Source of the DNA: Bacteroidota bacterium
Lineage (GTDB): Bacteria; Bacteroidota; Bacteroidia; NS11-12g; UBA9320
DNA length: 64,000 bases
NCBI GenBank assembly: GCA_016124755.1
Contig: WGNA01000002.1
Span: forward strand, 186,001 to 250,000
Reading direction: 5' to 3'
Position 1 is the stretch's first letter. Every line of letters starts with the position of its first letter. The translations under genes were made by a program, and so were the position numbers. Below the pieces are notes generated by a model. The model was given only the letters and a program-made list of their open reading frames with translations, was not told where the DNA came from and made no database searches. This document shows positions 39,193 to 48,724 of the stretch, in pieces.

Positions 39193-40245
39193 ATGTCATA
39201 CCTAAAACCCAAATTCCGACACCCGCATCTACCAAAGAATGAACTCGGCTACACCAAAACAGAATACGAAGGTTCGCTGAGTACCTTATGTGCGGGATGT
39301 GGCCACGACAGCATTAGTGCAGCCATTGTGCAGGCGTGTTTCGAGATGAACATTGCCCCGCATCAGGTGGCTAAAATGAGTGGGATCGGATGTTCATCCA
39401 AGACACCGACGTATTTTCTCGGGAATTCGCATGGCTTTAATTCGGTTCACGGAAGAATGCCGTCGGTTGCCACGGGAGCCAGTATGGCCAACAAAAAATT
39501 GAAATACTTCGGTGTTTCGGGTGATGGGGATTCCGCGTCAATAGGAATGGGGCAGTTCGCTCATGTAATTCGCCGGAATCTGAATATGGTTTACATCGTA
39601 ATGAATAACGGGTGTTACGGATTAACAAAGGGGCAAGACAGTGCAACGGCGGATGAAGGGTCAAAAAACAAAACCGGTCATATCAATCCATTTCAGGCAA
39701 TTGATCTCGCGAGTCTGGCTATTGAACTGGGAGCAACGTTCGTAGCGCAGAGTTTCAGCGGAGACAAACACCAGTTAATTCCGTTAATAAAAGCTGCGAT
39801 GGAACACAATGGTTTTGCCTTTATAAATGTGATTTCACCATGTGTCACTTTTAATAATAATGTGGGGTCTACCAAGTCGTACGATTATGTTCGGGAACAC
39901 ATAGCCGCTACTTCCACAGTAGACTTTGTTCCAACCCACGATGAAATAACTACGACCTATTCGGAAGGTGAGATTAAAGACATCGCCATGCACGATGGTT
40001 CTATTATCCGTTTAAAAAAACTAACAAACGATTGGGATCCGGAGAACCGGTTGTCGGCGGCATCGGCCATGCAAAATGCGAGAGCAAACGGGGAAATTTT
40101 AACCGGTCTTTTGTACATCAACGAAAAAGCGGCAAACCTTCATCAGACTTTTAAGACAACCGATATTCCACTGAACCGGTTAACAGAAAAGGAACTCTGT
40201 CCTGGGTCTGCAACTCTTTCAGAATTAATGAAAGACCTCCAATAG
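39193..40245 (+). CDS. 2-oxoacid:acceptor oxidoreductase, beta subunit (TPP-binding)
   Basis: LCAGCGHDSISAAI, KMSGIGCSSKTPTYFLGNSHGFNSVHGRMPSVATGA, SGDGDSASIGMGQFAHVIRRN. Confidence 0.94.
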   Translation: MSYLKPKFRHPHLPKNELGYTKTEYEGSLSTLCAGCGHDSISAAIVQACFEMNIAPHQVAKMSGIGCSSKTPTYFLGNSHGFNSVHGRMPSVATGASMANKKLKYFGVSGDGDSASIGMGQFAHVIRRNLNMVYIVMNNGCYGLTKGQDSATADEGSKNKTGHINPFQAIDLASLAIELGATFVAQSFSGDKHQLIPLIKAAMEHNGFAFINVISPCVTFNNNVGSTKSYDYVREHIAATSTVDFVPTHDEITTTYSEGEIKDIAMHDGSIIRLKKLTNDWDPENRLSAASAMQNARANGEILTGLLYINEKAANLHQTFKTTDIPLNRLTEKELCPGSATLSELMKDLQ

Positions 40246-40253
40246 ACGTCGAG

Positions 40254-40868
40254 TTACAGTTCAAAGTTGAGTGAATCCTTCATCTGCTTTTCGGTCATGT
40301 TTTCAATAAAAACGTGAAGCGAAATATCTTCCAAAGGCTTATCATTTTTATCGACCTGCACGTGTTCGATGGTTTCCAAAACATCGGCGCCTTTCACAAT
40401 TTTTCCGAAGATCATGTATTTGCTGTCGAGTGACGGAAGTCCGGCTTCATACGAAACCACATAAAACTGGCAGGCATTGGATTTCTTTTCCGGGTTGTCG
40501 TCTCTTCCCATTCCCAAAGCCCCATATACATGTTTAATGGAATCGTTAAACTCGGGTTCTAATAAATAAGGTGAGCCCTCAAAATATTGAACGGAATCGG
40601 GGCAACCGCCCTGAATCACAAAATTCTTTACTACACGATTCATGGTAAACTGATCGTAATGATGCTTGTCTGCGAGCTCGATAAATTTTGCTTTGTGATT
40701 GGGAGTTTCGTCGAATAACCAGAAAAACATTGATCCAAAATTTGTGGTGATCACGGCAATCGGATAGGTTTTTTCCGGATGGGAATCGTTTTTTTCTTCC
40801 TTGATTTTATCGGAACAGGAAGTAAGAATTAAACAAACAACAAGGAGCAGACTTGCAGAATTTCTCAT
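40254..40868 (-). CDS. Peptidylprolyl isomerase (cyclophilin type), lipoprotein
   Basis: Lipobox LLLVVCLILTSCSDK; FDQFTMNRVV-type region (YDQFTMNRVVKNFVIQGGCPD) and GALGMGRDDNPEKKSNACQFYVV. Confidence 0.92.
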   Translation of the reverse strand: MRNSASLLLVVCLILTSCSDKIKEEKNDSHPEKTYPIAVITTNFGSMFFWLFDETPNHKAKFIELADKHHYDQFTMNRVVKNFVIQGGCPDSVQYFEGSPYLLEPEFNDSIKHVYGALGMGRDDNPEKKSNACQFYVVSYEAGLPSLDSKYMIFGKIVKGADVLETIEHVQVDKNDKPLEDISLHVFIENMTEKQMKDSLNFEL

Positions 40869-41335
40869 TTGCCGGTTGTATTAAAAATATTATGAATAAC
40901 CCATGCCGGACCGATTAAAAGGAATTGAAGATCTTTAAAGAAAGACGGCTTTTTTCCTTCGACTTTGTGACCGTAAAACTGTCCGATCCAGCCTGCTGAA
41001 AATAGGATTAGCGAAGAAACCCATAGTTCAACAAAGCCGCTGAGTAAATAATTTCCAATCAGACACATCGCAGAAAAGATCAGCATATTCAAACCCATTG
41101 CCGGTGAAAGTCGCATATAGAACACGTTTACAAAAAGAAGAACCGGAAAAGCATAATTAATAAGTACCGGAGAAGCAGTTGGCAGCAAATCGGTGAGTGC
41201 AGAATGCGGGATTGACATGATCAAACCAACAATGGAAAAGAAAATAACCGGCACGCAGATGTAATGAACCTTTTTGTTGAATGGGTTCATGTGACTTTCG
41301 GCGTATTCGTCGAACCAGTCTTTTAAAGTTCTCAT
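40865..41335 (-). CDS. Mpo1/DUF962-like membrane protein
   Basis: LKDWFDEYAESHMNPFNKKVHYICVPVIFFS and WIGQFYGHKVEGKKPSFFKDLQFLLIGPAWV are typical of YGL010w/DUF962. Confidence 0.9.
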   Translation of the reverse strand: MRTLKDWFDEYAESHMNPFNKKVHYICVPVIFFSIVGLIMSIPHSALTDLLPTASPVLINYAFPVLLFVNVFYMRLSPAMGLNMLIFSAMCLIGNYLLSGFVELWVSSLILFSAGWIGQFYGHKVEGKKPSFFKDLQFLLIGPAWVIHNIFNTTGK

Positions 41336-41397
41336 AAGCAATAAATGGTGTTTTGGATACAGCAATCTAAAGAATTACGACCAATTTCGTGACTCAA

Positions 41398-41793
41398 ATG
41401 AAAAACTATAAAAAGTACTTCATCATTCAGTCGCCACCGGAGGAAGTTTATAATGCGGTGGTAAACCAGAAGAGTCTTGAGTTGTGGACCGGTGAATATG
41501 CCGAAATGTCGGAAGAACCCGGAAGTGAATTCAGCTTATGGGATGGCAGCATTTGTGGGAAAAATCTGGAATTCGAGAAGAATAAAAAGGTCGTGCAGGA
41601 ATGGTATTTCGGAGATCAGGAAGAGAAATCGATTGTTACTCTGAAGTTCCATGAACATAAAAAAGGAACCTCACTCGAAGTAGTTCAGACAAATATACCC
41701 GATGAAGATTACGACGATTTTGCGGAAGGTTGGGAAGATTCTTACATCGACGGATTAAAGGAATTTCTGGAGGACGACGGCGATGATTTTTAA
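41398..41793 (+). CDS. SRPBCC / START-like domain protein
   Basis: KKYFIIQSPPEEVYNAVVNQKSLELWTG...WDGSICGKNLEFEKNKKVVQEWYFGD...VVQTNIPDEDYDDFAEGWEDSYIDGLKEFLED. Confidence 0.87.
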   Translation: MKNYKKYFIIQSPPEEVYNAVVNQKSLELWTGEYAEMSEEPGSEFSLWDGSICGKNLEFEKNKKVVQEWYFGDQEEKSIVTLKFHEHKKGTSLEVVQTNIPDEDYDDFAEGWEDSYIDGLKEFLEDDGDDF

Positions 41794-41804
41794 GAAATCC
41801 AATC

Positions 41805-42215
41805 ATGACGAATAAGACAGTTCCACAGAAGAAAAGCGTTGATGAGTTCATTTCACTTCATACAGAAGACCGTCAGGAGCAATGCAAAATTCTTATGGAT
41901 CTGATGCATAAAATTACAGGTGAAGAGGCTGTTATGTGGGGACCGAGCATTATCGGTTACGGCAAATACCATTATAAATACGAAAGTGGAAGAGAAGGCG
42001 ATTTCTTCCTAGCCGGATTTTCTCCCAGAAAAACCAATTTAACGGTTTACGTAATGTCAGGTTTTGGAGAGCAATCCGTTATGGACAGACTCGGGAAATA
42101 CAAAACCGGAAAAGGATGTCTGTACATTAAAAATACCAATGACATTAATCTCGAAGTGCTGGAAGAATTGCTCAGATATTCTGTTCAGAAAACCAAAGAA
42201 AAATACCCGGATTAA
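41805..42215 (+). CDS. DUF1801 domain-containing protein
   Basis: DRQEQCKILMDLMHKITGEEAVMWGPSIIGYGKYHYKYESGREGDFFLAGFSPRKTNLTVYVM. Confidence 0.88.
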   Translation: MTNKTVPQKKSVDEFISLHTEDRQEQCKILMDLMHKITGEEAVMWGPSIIGYGKYHYKYESGREGDFFLAGFSPRKTNLTVYVMSGFGEQSVMDRLGKYKTGKGCLYIKNTNDINLEVLEELLRYSVQKTKEKYPD

Positions 42216-42236
42216 TGTTTAGGGTAAAAACTTTCG

Positions 42237-43931
42237 TCAATCCTTCAACAACTGAAACAAATGCAGATCGTCGTAACTCACCTTTCCTTCTAATGAATCA
42301 AAAAGTACCTTCAACCGGATGCTTTTACCGTCTTCCTGAAAATTAGCAGGATCGAGAATTACCTCTTCGTAAGCTTTCCTGATTTTCTTTTCGTTCTTTA
42401 ACGTTCCTTCAAGTCTGCTGAGATCCAGTTCCTTTCCTGCATTCTTGAATCTCACCAAATGATTGATGATAGTGGAAGTTTTTAAACCTCTGATTTCTGA
42501 AATTTCATCAATGCCTTTACCCGAATTATATAGATCTAAGGTCTGGTCGAAGGTTGAAAGCCCCTTTATTTTAGCTTCCTTCTTTTTTATGTGCTTGGAG
42601 ATCTCCTTTTCCGAAACAAGTCCTCCGGATTTGATTACAAATAATTCCGCATCTTTCTCAAGTATATCAAATTCAAATTCGGAATCTGCAGATTCACTCA
42701 ACTGCTGAAATCTTGAATCTGCTTTCATCGCGAGATCATCCACTTCCAAAGCAATGGAATTATAACCCAAAAGTCGAAGTCCGTCGATGTGTTTTAACCG
42801 GGAAAGAGCCACGTATCCCTGTCCTTTTTCGAAAGTTTTGGTTAAATCGATTTCGGCTGAATCTAATGTCATTCCCTGACTCTTGTGAACGGTTATCGCC
42901 CATGCCAACCTTAGTGGAACCTGTTTAAGAGAAGCAAGTGTTTTCCCCTTTTCGTCTTCCATCGACCATACTTCCGGTTCGGCCAGAACCATGTTGCCAC
43001 TGTCGGTTTCAACCACAGGAAAACCGGTTTCATCATCATAGCCTCGCACAGTTCCCAGCGTTCCGTTCATCACGTATTTATCGTAATTGTTTTTAACGAA
43101 CATCACCCGGCAACCTTCTTTAAGGTCAAGCACATCCGGGGCAAGCACAGATTTCTTTAGCATATCTACCAAAGCCTCATTGCCTTTGGTAAGGGATTCG
43201 TACGTTTCGGGTTCTCCGGCAACACTTTCCAGTTCCTGCTGGTTGATTCGATCGACATCCATGTTATGGCTGTACAGTCGGGTGGGCTGAACTTTAAACC
43301 GGTTGTACATCGCTTCCTCCAGCGCTTTTTCACTTTTGGCGGTTACACTTCCAGAGCGGATTTCATTGAGAATTTCATTCAACTGATTGTCCGTTTGCCG
43401 GTACTGCTCGTGCAGGTAACAAATCATCATGTTGGCATCCATCCAGGATGAAGACATGAAACAGAATTTTTCCCGATTGGTCTCCTCGTTTCGGGTAACC
43501 GGCGGCAACTGAAAAAAATCACCGGAAAGTACGACCTGAATTCCGCCAAATGGTTCTCTGTTCTGACGAAAGACCTGAAGAATTTCATTCACCATATCCA
43601 ATTGCCGACGATGGAGCATTGAAATTTCATCGATGATCAGAACCTTGGCATTCGTAATATTTTTCTGCAGGTATTTTTTATCAAGAAGTCTTTTTATAGC
43701 CGGTCCGTTAATCGAATCCCGGACACCCATTCCGCACCACGAGTGAATGGTTTGTCCGTTCATATGCGTTGCAGCAATTCCGGTGGATGCGGTAATCGCA
43801 ACCGGAATCTTTCGGTTGCGTAAATATTCAATGTATTGATTCAGCACATACGTCTTTCCTGTACCGGCAGACCCGGTGAGAAAAACATTTCTACCCGATT
43901 TCAGAATTGCAAGTGCTTTAGCCTGTTTCAC
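42237..43931 (-). CDS. PIF1-like ATP-dependent helicase with C-terminal HTH (HTH_40-like)
   Basis: Walker A LTGSAGTGKTYVLN, VLIIDEISMLHRRQLDMV, VHKSQGMTLD; C-term TFDQTLDLYNSGKGIDEISEIRGLKTSTIINHLVRF. Confidence 0.93.
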   Translation of the reverse strand: MKQAKALAILKSGRNVFLTGSAGTGKTYVLNQYIEYLRNRKIPVAITASTGIAATHMNGQTIHSWCGMGVRDSINGPAIKRLLDKKYLQKNITNAKVLIIDEISMLHRRQLDMVNEILQVFRQNREPFGGIQVVLSGDFFQLPPVTRNEETNREKFCFMSSSWMDANMMICYLHEQYRQTDNQLNEILNEIRSGSVTAKSEKALEEAMYNRFKVQPTRLYSHNMDVDRINQQELESVAGEPETYESLTKGNEALVDMLKKSVLAPDVLDLKEGCRVMFVKNNYDKYVMNGTLGTVRGYDDETGFPVVETDSGNMVLAEPEVWSMEDEKGKTLASLKQVPLRLAWAITVHKSQGMTLDSAEIDLTKTFEKGQGYVALSRLKHIDGLRLLGYNSIALEVDDLAMKADSRFQQLSESADSEFEFDILEKDAELFVIKSGGLVSEKEISKHIKKKEAKIKGLSTFDQTLDLYNSGKGIDEISEIRGLKTSTIINHLVRFKNAGKELDLSRLEGTLKNEKKIRKAYEEVILDPANFQEDGKSIRLKVLFDSLEGKVSYDDLHLFQLLKD

Positions 43932-43978
43932 ACAACAAACCTAAATGATGAATGATCAATACCCGGAATTTTAAACAC

Positions 43979-44749
43979 TTATTTACCCGAGGAAAGTTTT
44001 TTCTGGTAACGTGATTGGGCGATATCGGTTAACACCATAATGGCAATTACAAAATAAAAAGTAGTCTTATTCATGTGTGTGATTTGGTTGTTACCGATGG
44101 TTAACGCTGCGAGCTCACCACCTTCGGTCAACAGCATTATTCCAACAACCAGCAGAATAAATAAACCGAGAACTTCATACATCCGGTTTTTTCTCAGGAA
44201 TGCCGAAACACGGTCGGCCAGCCAGATCATCATGATACCACCGATAACAATTGCGATTGCCATTACGATAAAAACTTTTGAAAGTGCCATTGCACTGAGA
44301 ATCGAATCGAATGAAAAAACCACGTTCATAAGAATGATCATGATTAAAACCCGGTTTGTGGATTTTTTGCTCACCTCTGCTTTGTGTTCGTCTCCCTCGG
44401 TTGAGATCATGTGCCAGATCTCTTTCATGGCGGTGTATACGATAAATATCCCACCACCCAAAACGATTAGACTGTGAAGATTGAAGTGACCTTCGACGAT
44501 TCCTTCAAACTCGAGTTTTAAAATGTCAACTTTCACATACTTGATGAGGCTCATTAAAGCAAACAGAAGCAGAATTCGAAGAAAGATAGCGACCAGAATT
44601 CCGGTTTTACGAACGAAGCTTTGTTTTTCTTCCGGGGCTTTTTGTGACTCAAGAGAAATGTACAGCAGGTTGTCGAAACCCAGAACGACTTGTAAAAGCA
44701 CCAGCATTATCAGGTCGGTGAGGTTGTGCAGAGTAAAAAGATTATTCAT
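43979..44749 (-). CDS. TerC family integral membrane protein
   Basis: QVVLGFDNLLYISLES, NVVFSFDSILSAMALS; multiple TM segments; ATG at 44749. Confidence 0.92.
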   Translation of the reverse strand: MNNLFTLHNLTDLIMLVLLQVVLGFDNLLYISLESQKAPEEKQSFVRKTGILVAIFLRILLLFALMSLIKYVKVDILKLEFEGIVEGHFNLHSLIVLGGGIFIVYTAMKEIWHMISTEGDEHKAEVSKKSTNRVLIMIILMNVVFSFDSILSAMALSKVFIVMAIAIVIGGIMMIWLADRVSAFLRKNRMYEVLGLFILLVVGIMLLTEGGELAALTIGNNQITHMNKTTFYFVIAIMVLTDIAQSRYQKKLSSGK

Positions 44750-44823
44750 AAAAAGGCAGGTGGTTTTCAGGCAATAATACTTATTCAAAAAAAATTTGCA
44801 AGGTTCACCAACCCTTTGATAAA

Positions 44824-45045
44824 ATGTCCCGTCAAGGTTGTATCAATATACTTTGCTCAGTGACCAGACCTGCAGTTCTCTTCTTGTTTTTACCTTTTAC
44901 TTCATTGCTAAAAGCGCAAGAGGGTACTTCAATTTCAATTCATTTCAACTCCGATGAAGCCGTTGTAACAGCCAGCGAACTTCAAAGGATTCAGGATTTC
45001 CTGGGAGAAGAGGATTGCGGGTCTTGTTCTTTAAATATGTTTTAA
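44824..45045 (+). pseudogene. Truncated remnant: signal peptide plus start of an OmpA-like domain
   Basis: 73 aa ORF: ...FLPFTSLLKAQEGTSISIHFNSDEAVVTASELQRIQDFLGEED then stop; the rest of the OmpA fold is absent in the remaining ~43 bp before the convergent gene. Confidence 0.5.
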
Positions 45046-45088
45046 TACCATAGTTTAAAGAATCAACCAAAGTAAGGTATTTTTAAGA

Positions 45089-46042
45089 CTAACCGGCGAT
45101 CATGCCCGAAAGTCGCATCAGCATTTCGGCAACCATGGCATCGAGATCGTAATCATTTTTCCAACCCCAATCTGCTCTTGCTCTTGAATCGTCAATGCTT
45201 TTCGGCCAGCTATCGGCGATTTTTTGTCTTTGATCAATTTCGTATGAAATCTCAAATCCGGCAATGTGTTTTCGAATGGCAGATGCCAGTAATTCCGGAT
45301 CGAAACTCATACCGGCAAGATTGTAAGAACTTCTGATTTTTACTTCATCGGAGGGTGCTTCTGTAATATCGATGGTTGCCTTTATCGCGTCATCCATATA
45401 CATCATAGGTAATTCGGTATCACCTTTCAGGAAGCAGGTATAGCGATTTGTTTTAATGGCCTGATGAAAAATATCGACGGCGTAATCCGTAGTTCCACCA
45501 CCCGGCAGAGCTTTCCAACCTATTAATCCCGGGTAGCGCACGCTTCGCACATCTAAGCCGTATCTTTTAAAATAATATTCACAATACCTTTCCCCGGCGA
45601 GTTTTGAAATCCCGTAAATAGTATTCGGGTCCATCACACAATCCTGAGGCGTATTTTCTCTGGGAGTTCCCGGCCCGAAAACAGCAATGGAACTCGGCCA
45701 GAACATACGTTGAACATTATATTCTAATGCAGCATCAAACACATTGAACATCCCGTCCATATTTAACTCCCAACCCAGCTTTGGATTTTTTTCGGCAGTA
45801 GCACTCAACATTGCCGCGAGATGATAAATCACTGATGGTTTATGTGTGCTGAAGAGTTCTGCCAGTCGCTGCTTGTCTAATACATTCAGTTCTATGTAGG
45901 GTCCTGCATCTAATTTTTTTTCATCCGCAACACGGATGTCAGAACAGATTACATTGTTTTTTCCGTACGTGTCCCGAAGTCGGGAAGAAAGGTCGGTTCC
46001 TACTTGTCCTTCAGAACCAATGATGAGAATTTTCGTCGTCAT
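45089..46042 (-). CDS. NAD-dependent epimerase/dehydratase, probable SDR-type L-threonine 3-dehydrogenase
   Basis: KILIIGSEGQVGTDL, HLAAMLSATAEKNPKLGWELNMDGMFNVFDAALE, TIYGISKLAGERYCEYYFKRYGLDVRSVRYPGLIGWKALPGGGTTDYAVDIF. Confidence 0.9.
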   Translation of the reverse strand: MTTKILIIGSEGQVGTDLSSRLRDTYGKNNVICSDIRVADEKKLDAGPYIELNVLDKQRLAELFSTHKPSVIYHLAAMLSATAEKNPKLGWELNMDGMFNVFDAALEYNVQRMFWPSSIAVFGPGTPRENTPQDCVMDPNTIYGISKLAGERYCEYYFKRYGLDVRSVRYPGLIGWKALPGGGTTDYAVDIFHQAIKTNRYTCFLKGDTELPMMYMDDAIKATIDITEAPSDEVKIRSSYNLAGMSFDPELLASAIRKHIAGFEISYEIDQRQKIADSWPKSIDDSRARADWGWKNDYDLDAMVAEMLMRLSGMIAG

Positions 46043-46214
46043 TTCCGGTTCAAAAGTATACCTAAAAACACATGGTTCTCACGGGGATGAATTTATTCTA
46101 AGGTCTGGCTATGGATGATTTTTATTCCCGAAACCTGAACTACTTCGTCACAAAGTCGAATCAATTGCTTGTGAGATTTTATTCTTGCTTTTTCAAAAAG
46201 TCCTGTGGTTAACC

Positions 46215-47324
46215 TCACTCCGATTTTTCCAAACAGTTCCGATAAACTTCAAGATTTCCGTTCACCATAGATTCAACAGAGAAATCCGGCAGAATGTCTT
46301 TGGCTCCTTTTATTAATCTCGATTTCAGATCTTCATCAGAACTCAGTCGAATAAGATTTTGTGCCAGTGAATCCACGTCTCCGACGTCACAAAGCAAACC
46401 CGTTTCTTCATTAATGATCATTTCGGGAACTCCTCCGGCACTTGTTGCCACAACAGGAATACCGGAAGCAATAGCATCAAGCACCGTTGTTCCGAGTCCT
46501 TCTGTTTTGGAAGTAAAAAGAAATATGTCGAGGTCGGGAAGAATTTCCGGAAGATCATTTCTGTATCCGGTAAAGGTTAGCGATTGAGTTAATCCGAGTT
46601 CTGTTGCCAGCTTTTTTAATTCTTCTTCAAGCGAGCCGGTTCCGATAATTACAAAATGAAATTGTTGTTTTTCTTTAAATCTGGCTGCCACATGCAAAAA
46701 CGTCGGATAGTCTTTGTGGTCTGCAAGAGCGGAGGCATTTCCTACAAGAATAGTATGTTCGGGGATTCCGAGTTCATTTCTCAATCTTCCGGATCTCAGG
46801 TGTTGAAACCTCGAACTATCCGTTCCGGAGTGAACGGTAACAACATTTCTTTCTCCGGCATTTTTAATTCCGTCTCTTACAATTCTGTTAATGGCATCGG
46901 ACACACAAACTATCGAGCAGATTTTCGGATGGTTGTATTTGTATCTCGAAAACCACGAGGAACCCACGGCGAAATCGACCCTTCGACTTAAGACAATCGG
47001 AGGTTTGTTGCCAAAAAAGTCTGCGGCCAGAACGCAGGTTGTATGGGCATGTGCGTCGTGTGCATGAAGTATATCAACCAAATTTTCATCACAGATACGG
47101 CTGAGTTTTCTTCCGGCTGCGATATCCACTCCACCTCTTTTCCGGTAAGTACGCAAATCCCCCGGTTCTATTTTTAAGGAGAGCTCACTGTCTTTCGGGC
47201 AAAAGACAATTTGTTTTATTCCTTTCTTTTTTAGTTCAGAGTACAAATAGAATAGTTGCTGTTCTCCGCCCCGCCAGGATATGGGCGAACTTACATGACA
47301 TACGGTTTGTGAGAATGGCTGCAC
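46215..47324 (-). CDS. Glycosyltransferase family 4 protein
   Basis: HAHDAHAHTTCVLAADFFG, GNASALADHKDYPTFL, SKTEGLGTTVLDAIASGIPVVATSAGGVPEMI. Confidence 0.92.
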   Translation of the reverse strand: MQPFSQTVCHVSSPISWRGGEQQLFYLYSELKKKGIKQIVFCPKDSELSLKIEPGDLRTYRKRGGVDIAAGRKLSRICDENLVDILHAHDAHAHTTCVLAADFFGNKPPIVLSRRVDFAVGSSWFSRYKYNHPKICSIVCVSDAINRIVRDGIKNAGERNVVTVHSGTDSSRFQHLRSGRLRNELGIPEHTILVGNASALADHKDYPTFLHVAARFKEKQQFHFVIIGTGSLEEELKKLATELGLTQSLTFTGYRNDLPEILPDLDIFLFTSKTEGLGTTVLDAIASGIPVVATSAGGVPEMIINEETGLLCDVGDVDSLAQNLIRLSSDEDLKSRLIKGAKDILPDFSVESMVNGNLEVYRNCLEKSE

Positions 47325-47471
47325 CGGACAAATTTCAGAGAAAAGTTTTTGGTCGAACTAATTCTGTTATAATTTCCTCAAAATAAGGTTGGTGAAAATT
47401 TGATCAAACGGTAAGATGGCCATAAACCACGATTGAAATCTGATTACCCGAATGCATTTCAACTTTTAAAA

Positions 47472-47479
47472 TAAATTTG
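47472..47479 (+). promoter_or_regulatory. Candidate -7 box TAAATTTG upstream of anmK
   Basis: Exact TAnnTTTG in the divergent intergenic region; imperfect -33 (ATG at 47452-47454, 17-nt spacer). Confidence 0.3.
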
Positions 47480-47621
47480 CGCCACCATTGAACGCCGTAG
47501 GTTGACAAAGTGGAAGGGTTAATACGGACCACAGTGATCAATGCATTGTTTTCCTGATTTTGACTTTTTCTGATGATCAGGTAATCGGATGTGAATCCGG
47601 CTTCAATTAAAACTGGAACTC

Positions 47622-48713
47622 ATGAGAACATATAAAGTGGTGGGGGTAATGTCGGGAACATCTATGGATGGTGTAGATCTCGCTCATTGTGATTTAACCC
47701 CTCTTGATAACGGAAAATGGGATTACCGGATCAACAAAGCGGTGACGGTTCCGTTCAGTGATATCTGGAGATTGAGACTGTCGAAACTCCGGAATCAGAA
47801 TGCACTAAATGTGTATAAAACAGACCGGTATTTCGGTGAATACATTGGCCGTCTGATAAATGATTTTCTGGCCGACAACGAACTCGAAGCCGATCTTATC
47901 GGGTCACACGGACATACGATTTTTCATCAACCCGATCAGAATGTTTCGTATCAGATCGGTGCCGGAAGTGCCATCAGCGGCGTTACCGGTATTCCATCAG
48001 TAACAAACTTCAGGGCAATTGATGTTGTGAAAGGCGGAGAGGGAGCACCTGTTTCCGGGATCGGAGATAAGTTGATGTTCAGCGATTACGACATGTGTCT
48101 CAACCTTGGCGGCTTTGCCAACATTTCAGCAACCGTAGACGGAAATCCGATTGCGTTTGATGTTTGTCCGTGTAACATTCTGCTCAACAGAATTGCGCGG
48201 GAGTTTGGCCAGGAATACGACCAAGATGGAAAGATCGCAGAACAGGGCCATATTGATTACGACCTTTTAAGCGACCTCAATAAAATTAGTTATTACAAAC
48301 AACGTCCGCCAAAATCTTTAGGCCGGGAGTGGATAAACGAGAACTTTTGGTTTAGGGTTCGGGAGAGTGATTCAACCAAAGAAGACAAGATGAAAACACT
48401 GGTGGATCACATCGGTGAACAGATTGCCAACAGTATTGAAGACCTCACAGACGACACTTCAAAAGCCCGTGTTTACACAACCGGAGGAGGAGCTTTCAAT
48501 AAAGTTTTGATCGATCATCTCAGAACGCATACGGATGCAGAAATTGTTATTCCGGATCCGATGATGGTAGATTACAAAGAAGCTTTAATATTTGCTTTAA
48601 TGGCAATAATGCGTGTTCGAAATGAGGTGAATATTCTCGATGGTTTCACCGGTGCCGATTCCGATTCTGTCGGAGGAGATTTAAGTGGTAATTTTTCAAG
48701 GCTTATCGACTGA
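47622..48713 (+). CDS. anmK: Anhydro-N-acetylmuramic acid kinase
   Basis: VVGVMSGTSMDGVDLAHCDL, LIGSHGHTIFHQP, NLGGFANIS, FDVCPCN, TGGGAFNKVLIDHL. Confidence 0.95.
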   Translation: MRTYKVVGVMSGTSMDGVDLAHCDLTPLDNGKWDYRINKAVTVPFSDIWRLRLSKLRNQNALNVYKTDRYFGEYIGRLINDFLADNELEADLIGSHGHTIFHQPDQNVSYQIGAGSAISGVTGIPSVTNFRAIDVVKGGEGAPVSGIGDKLMFSDYDMCLNLGGFANISATVDGNPIAFDVCPCNILLNRIAREFGQEYDQDGKIAEQGHIDYDLLSDLNKISYYKQRPPKSLGREWINENFWFRVRESDSTKEDKMKTLVDHIGEQIANSIEDLTDDTSKARVYTTGGGAFNKVLIDHLRTHTDAEIVIPDPMMVDYKEALIFALMAIMRVRNEVNILDGFTGADSDSVGGDLSGNFSRLID

Positions 48714-48724
48714 TCATAAAATTC

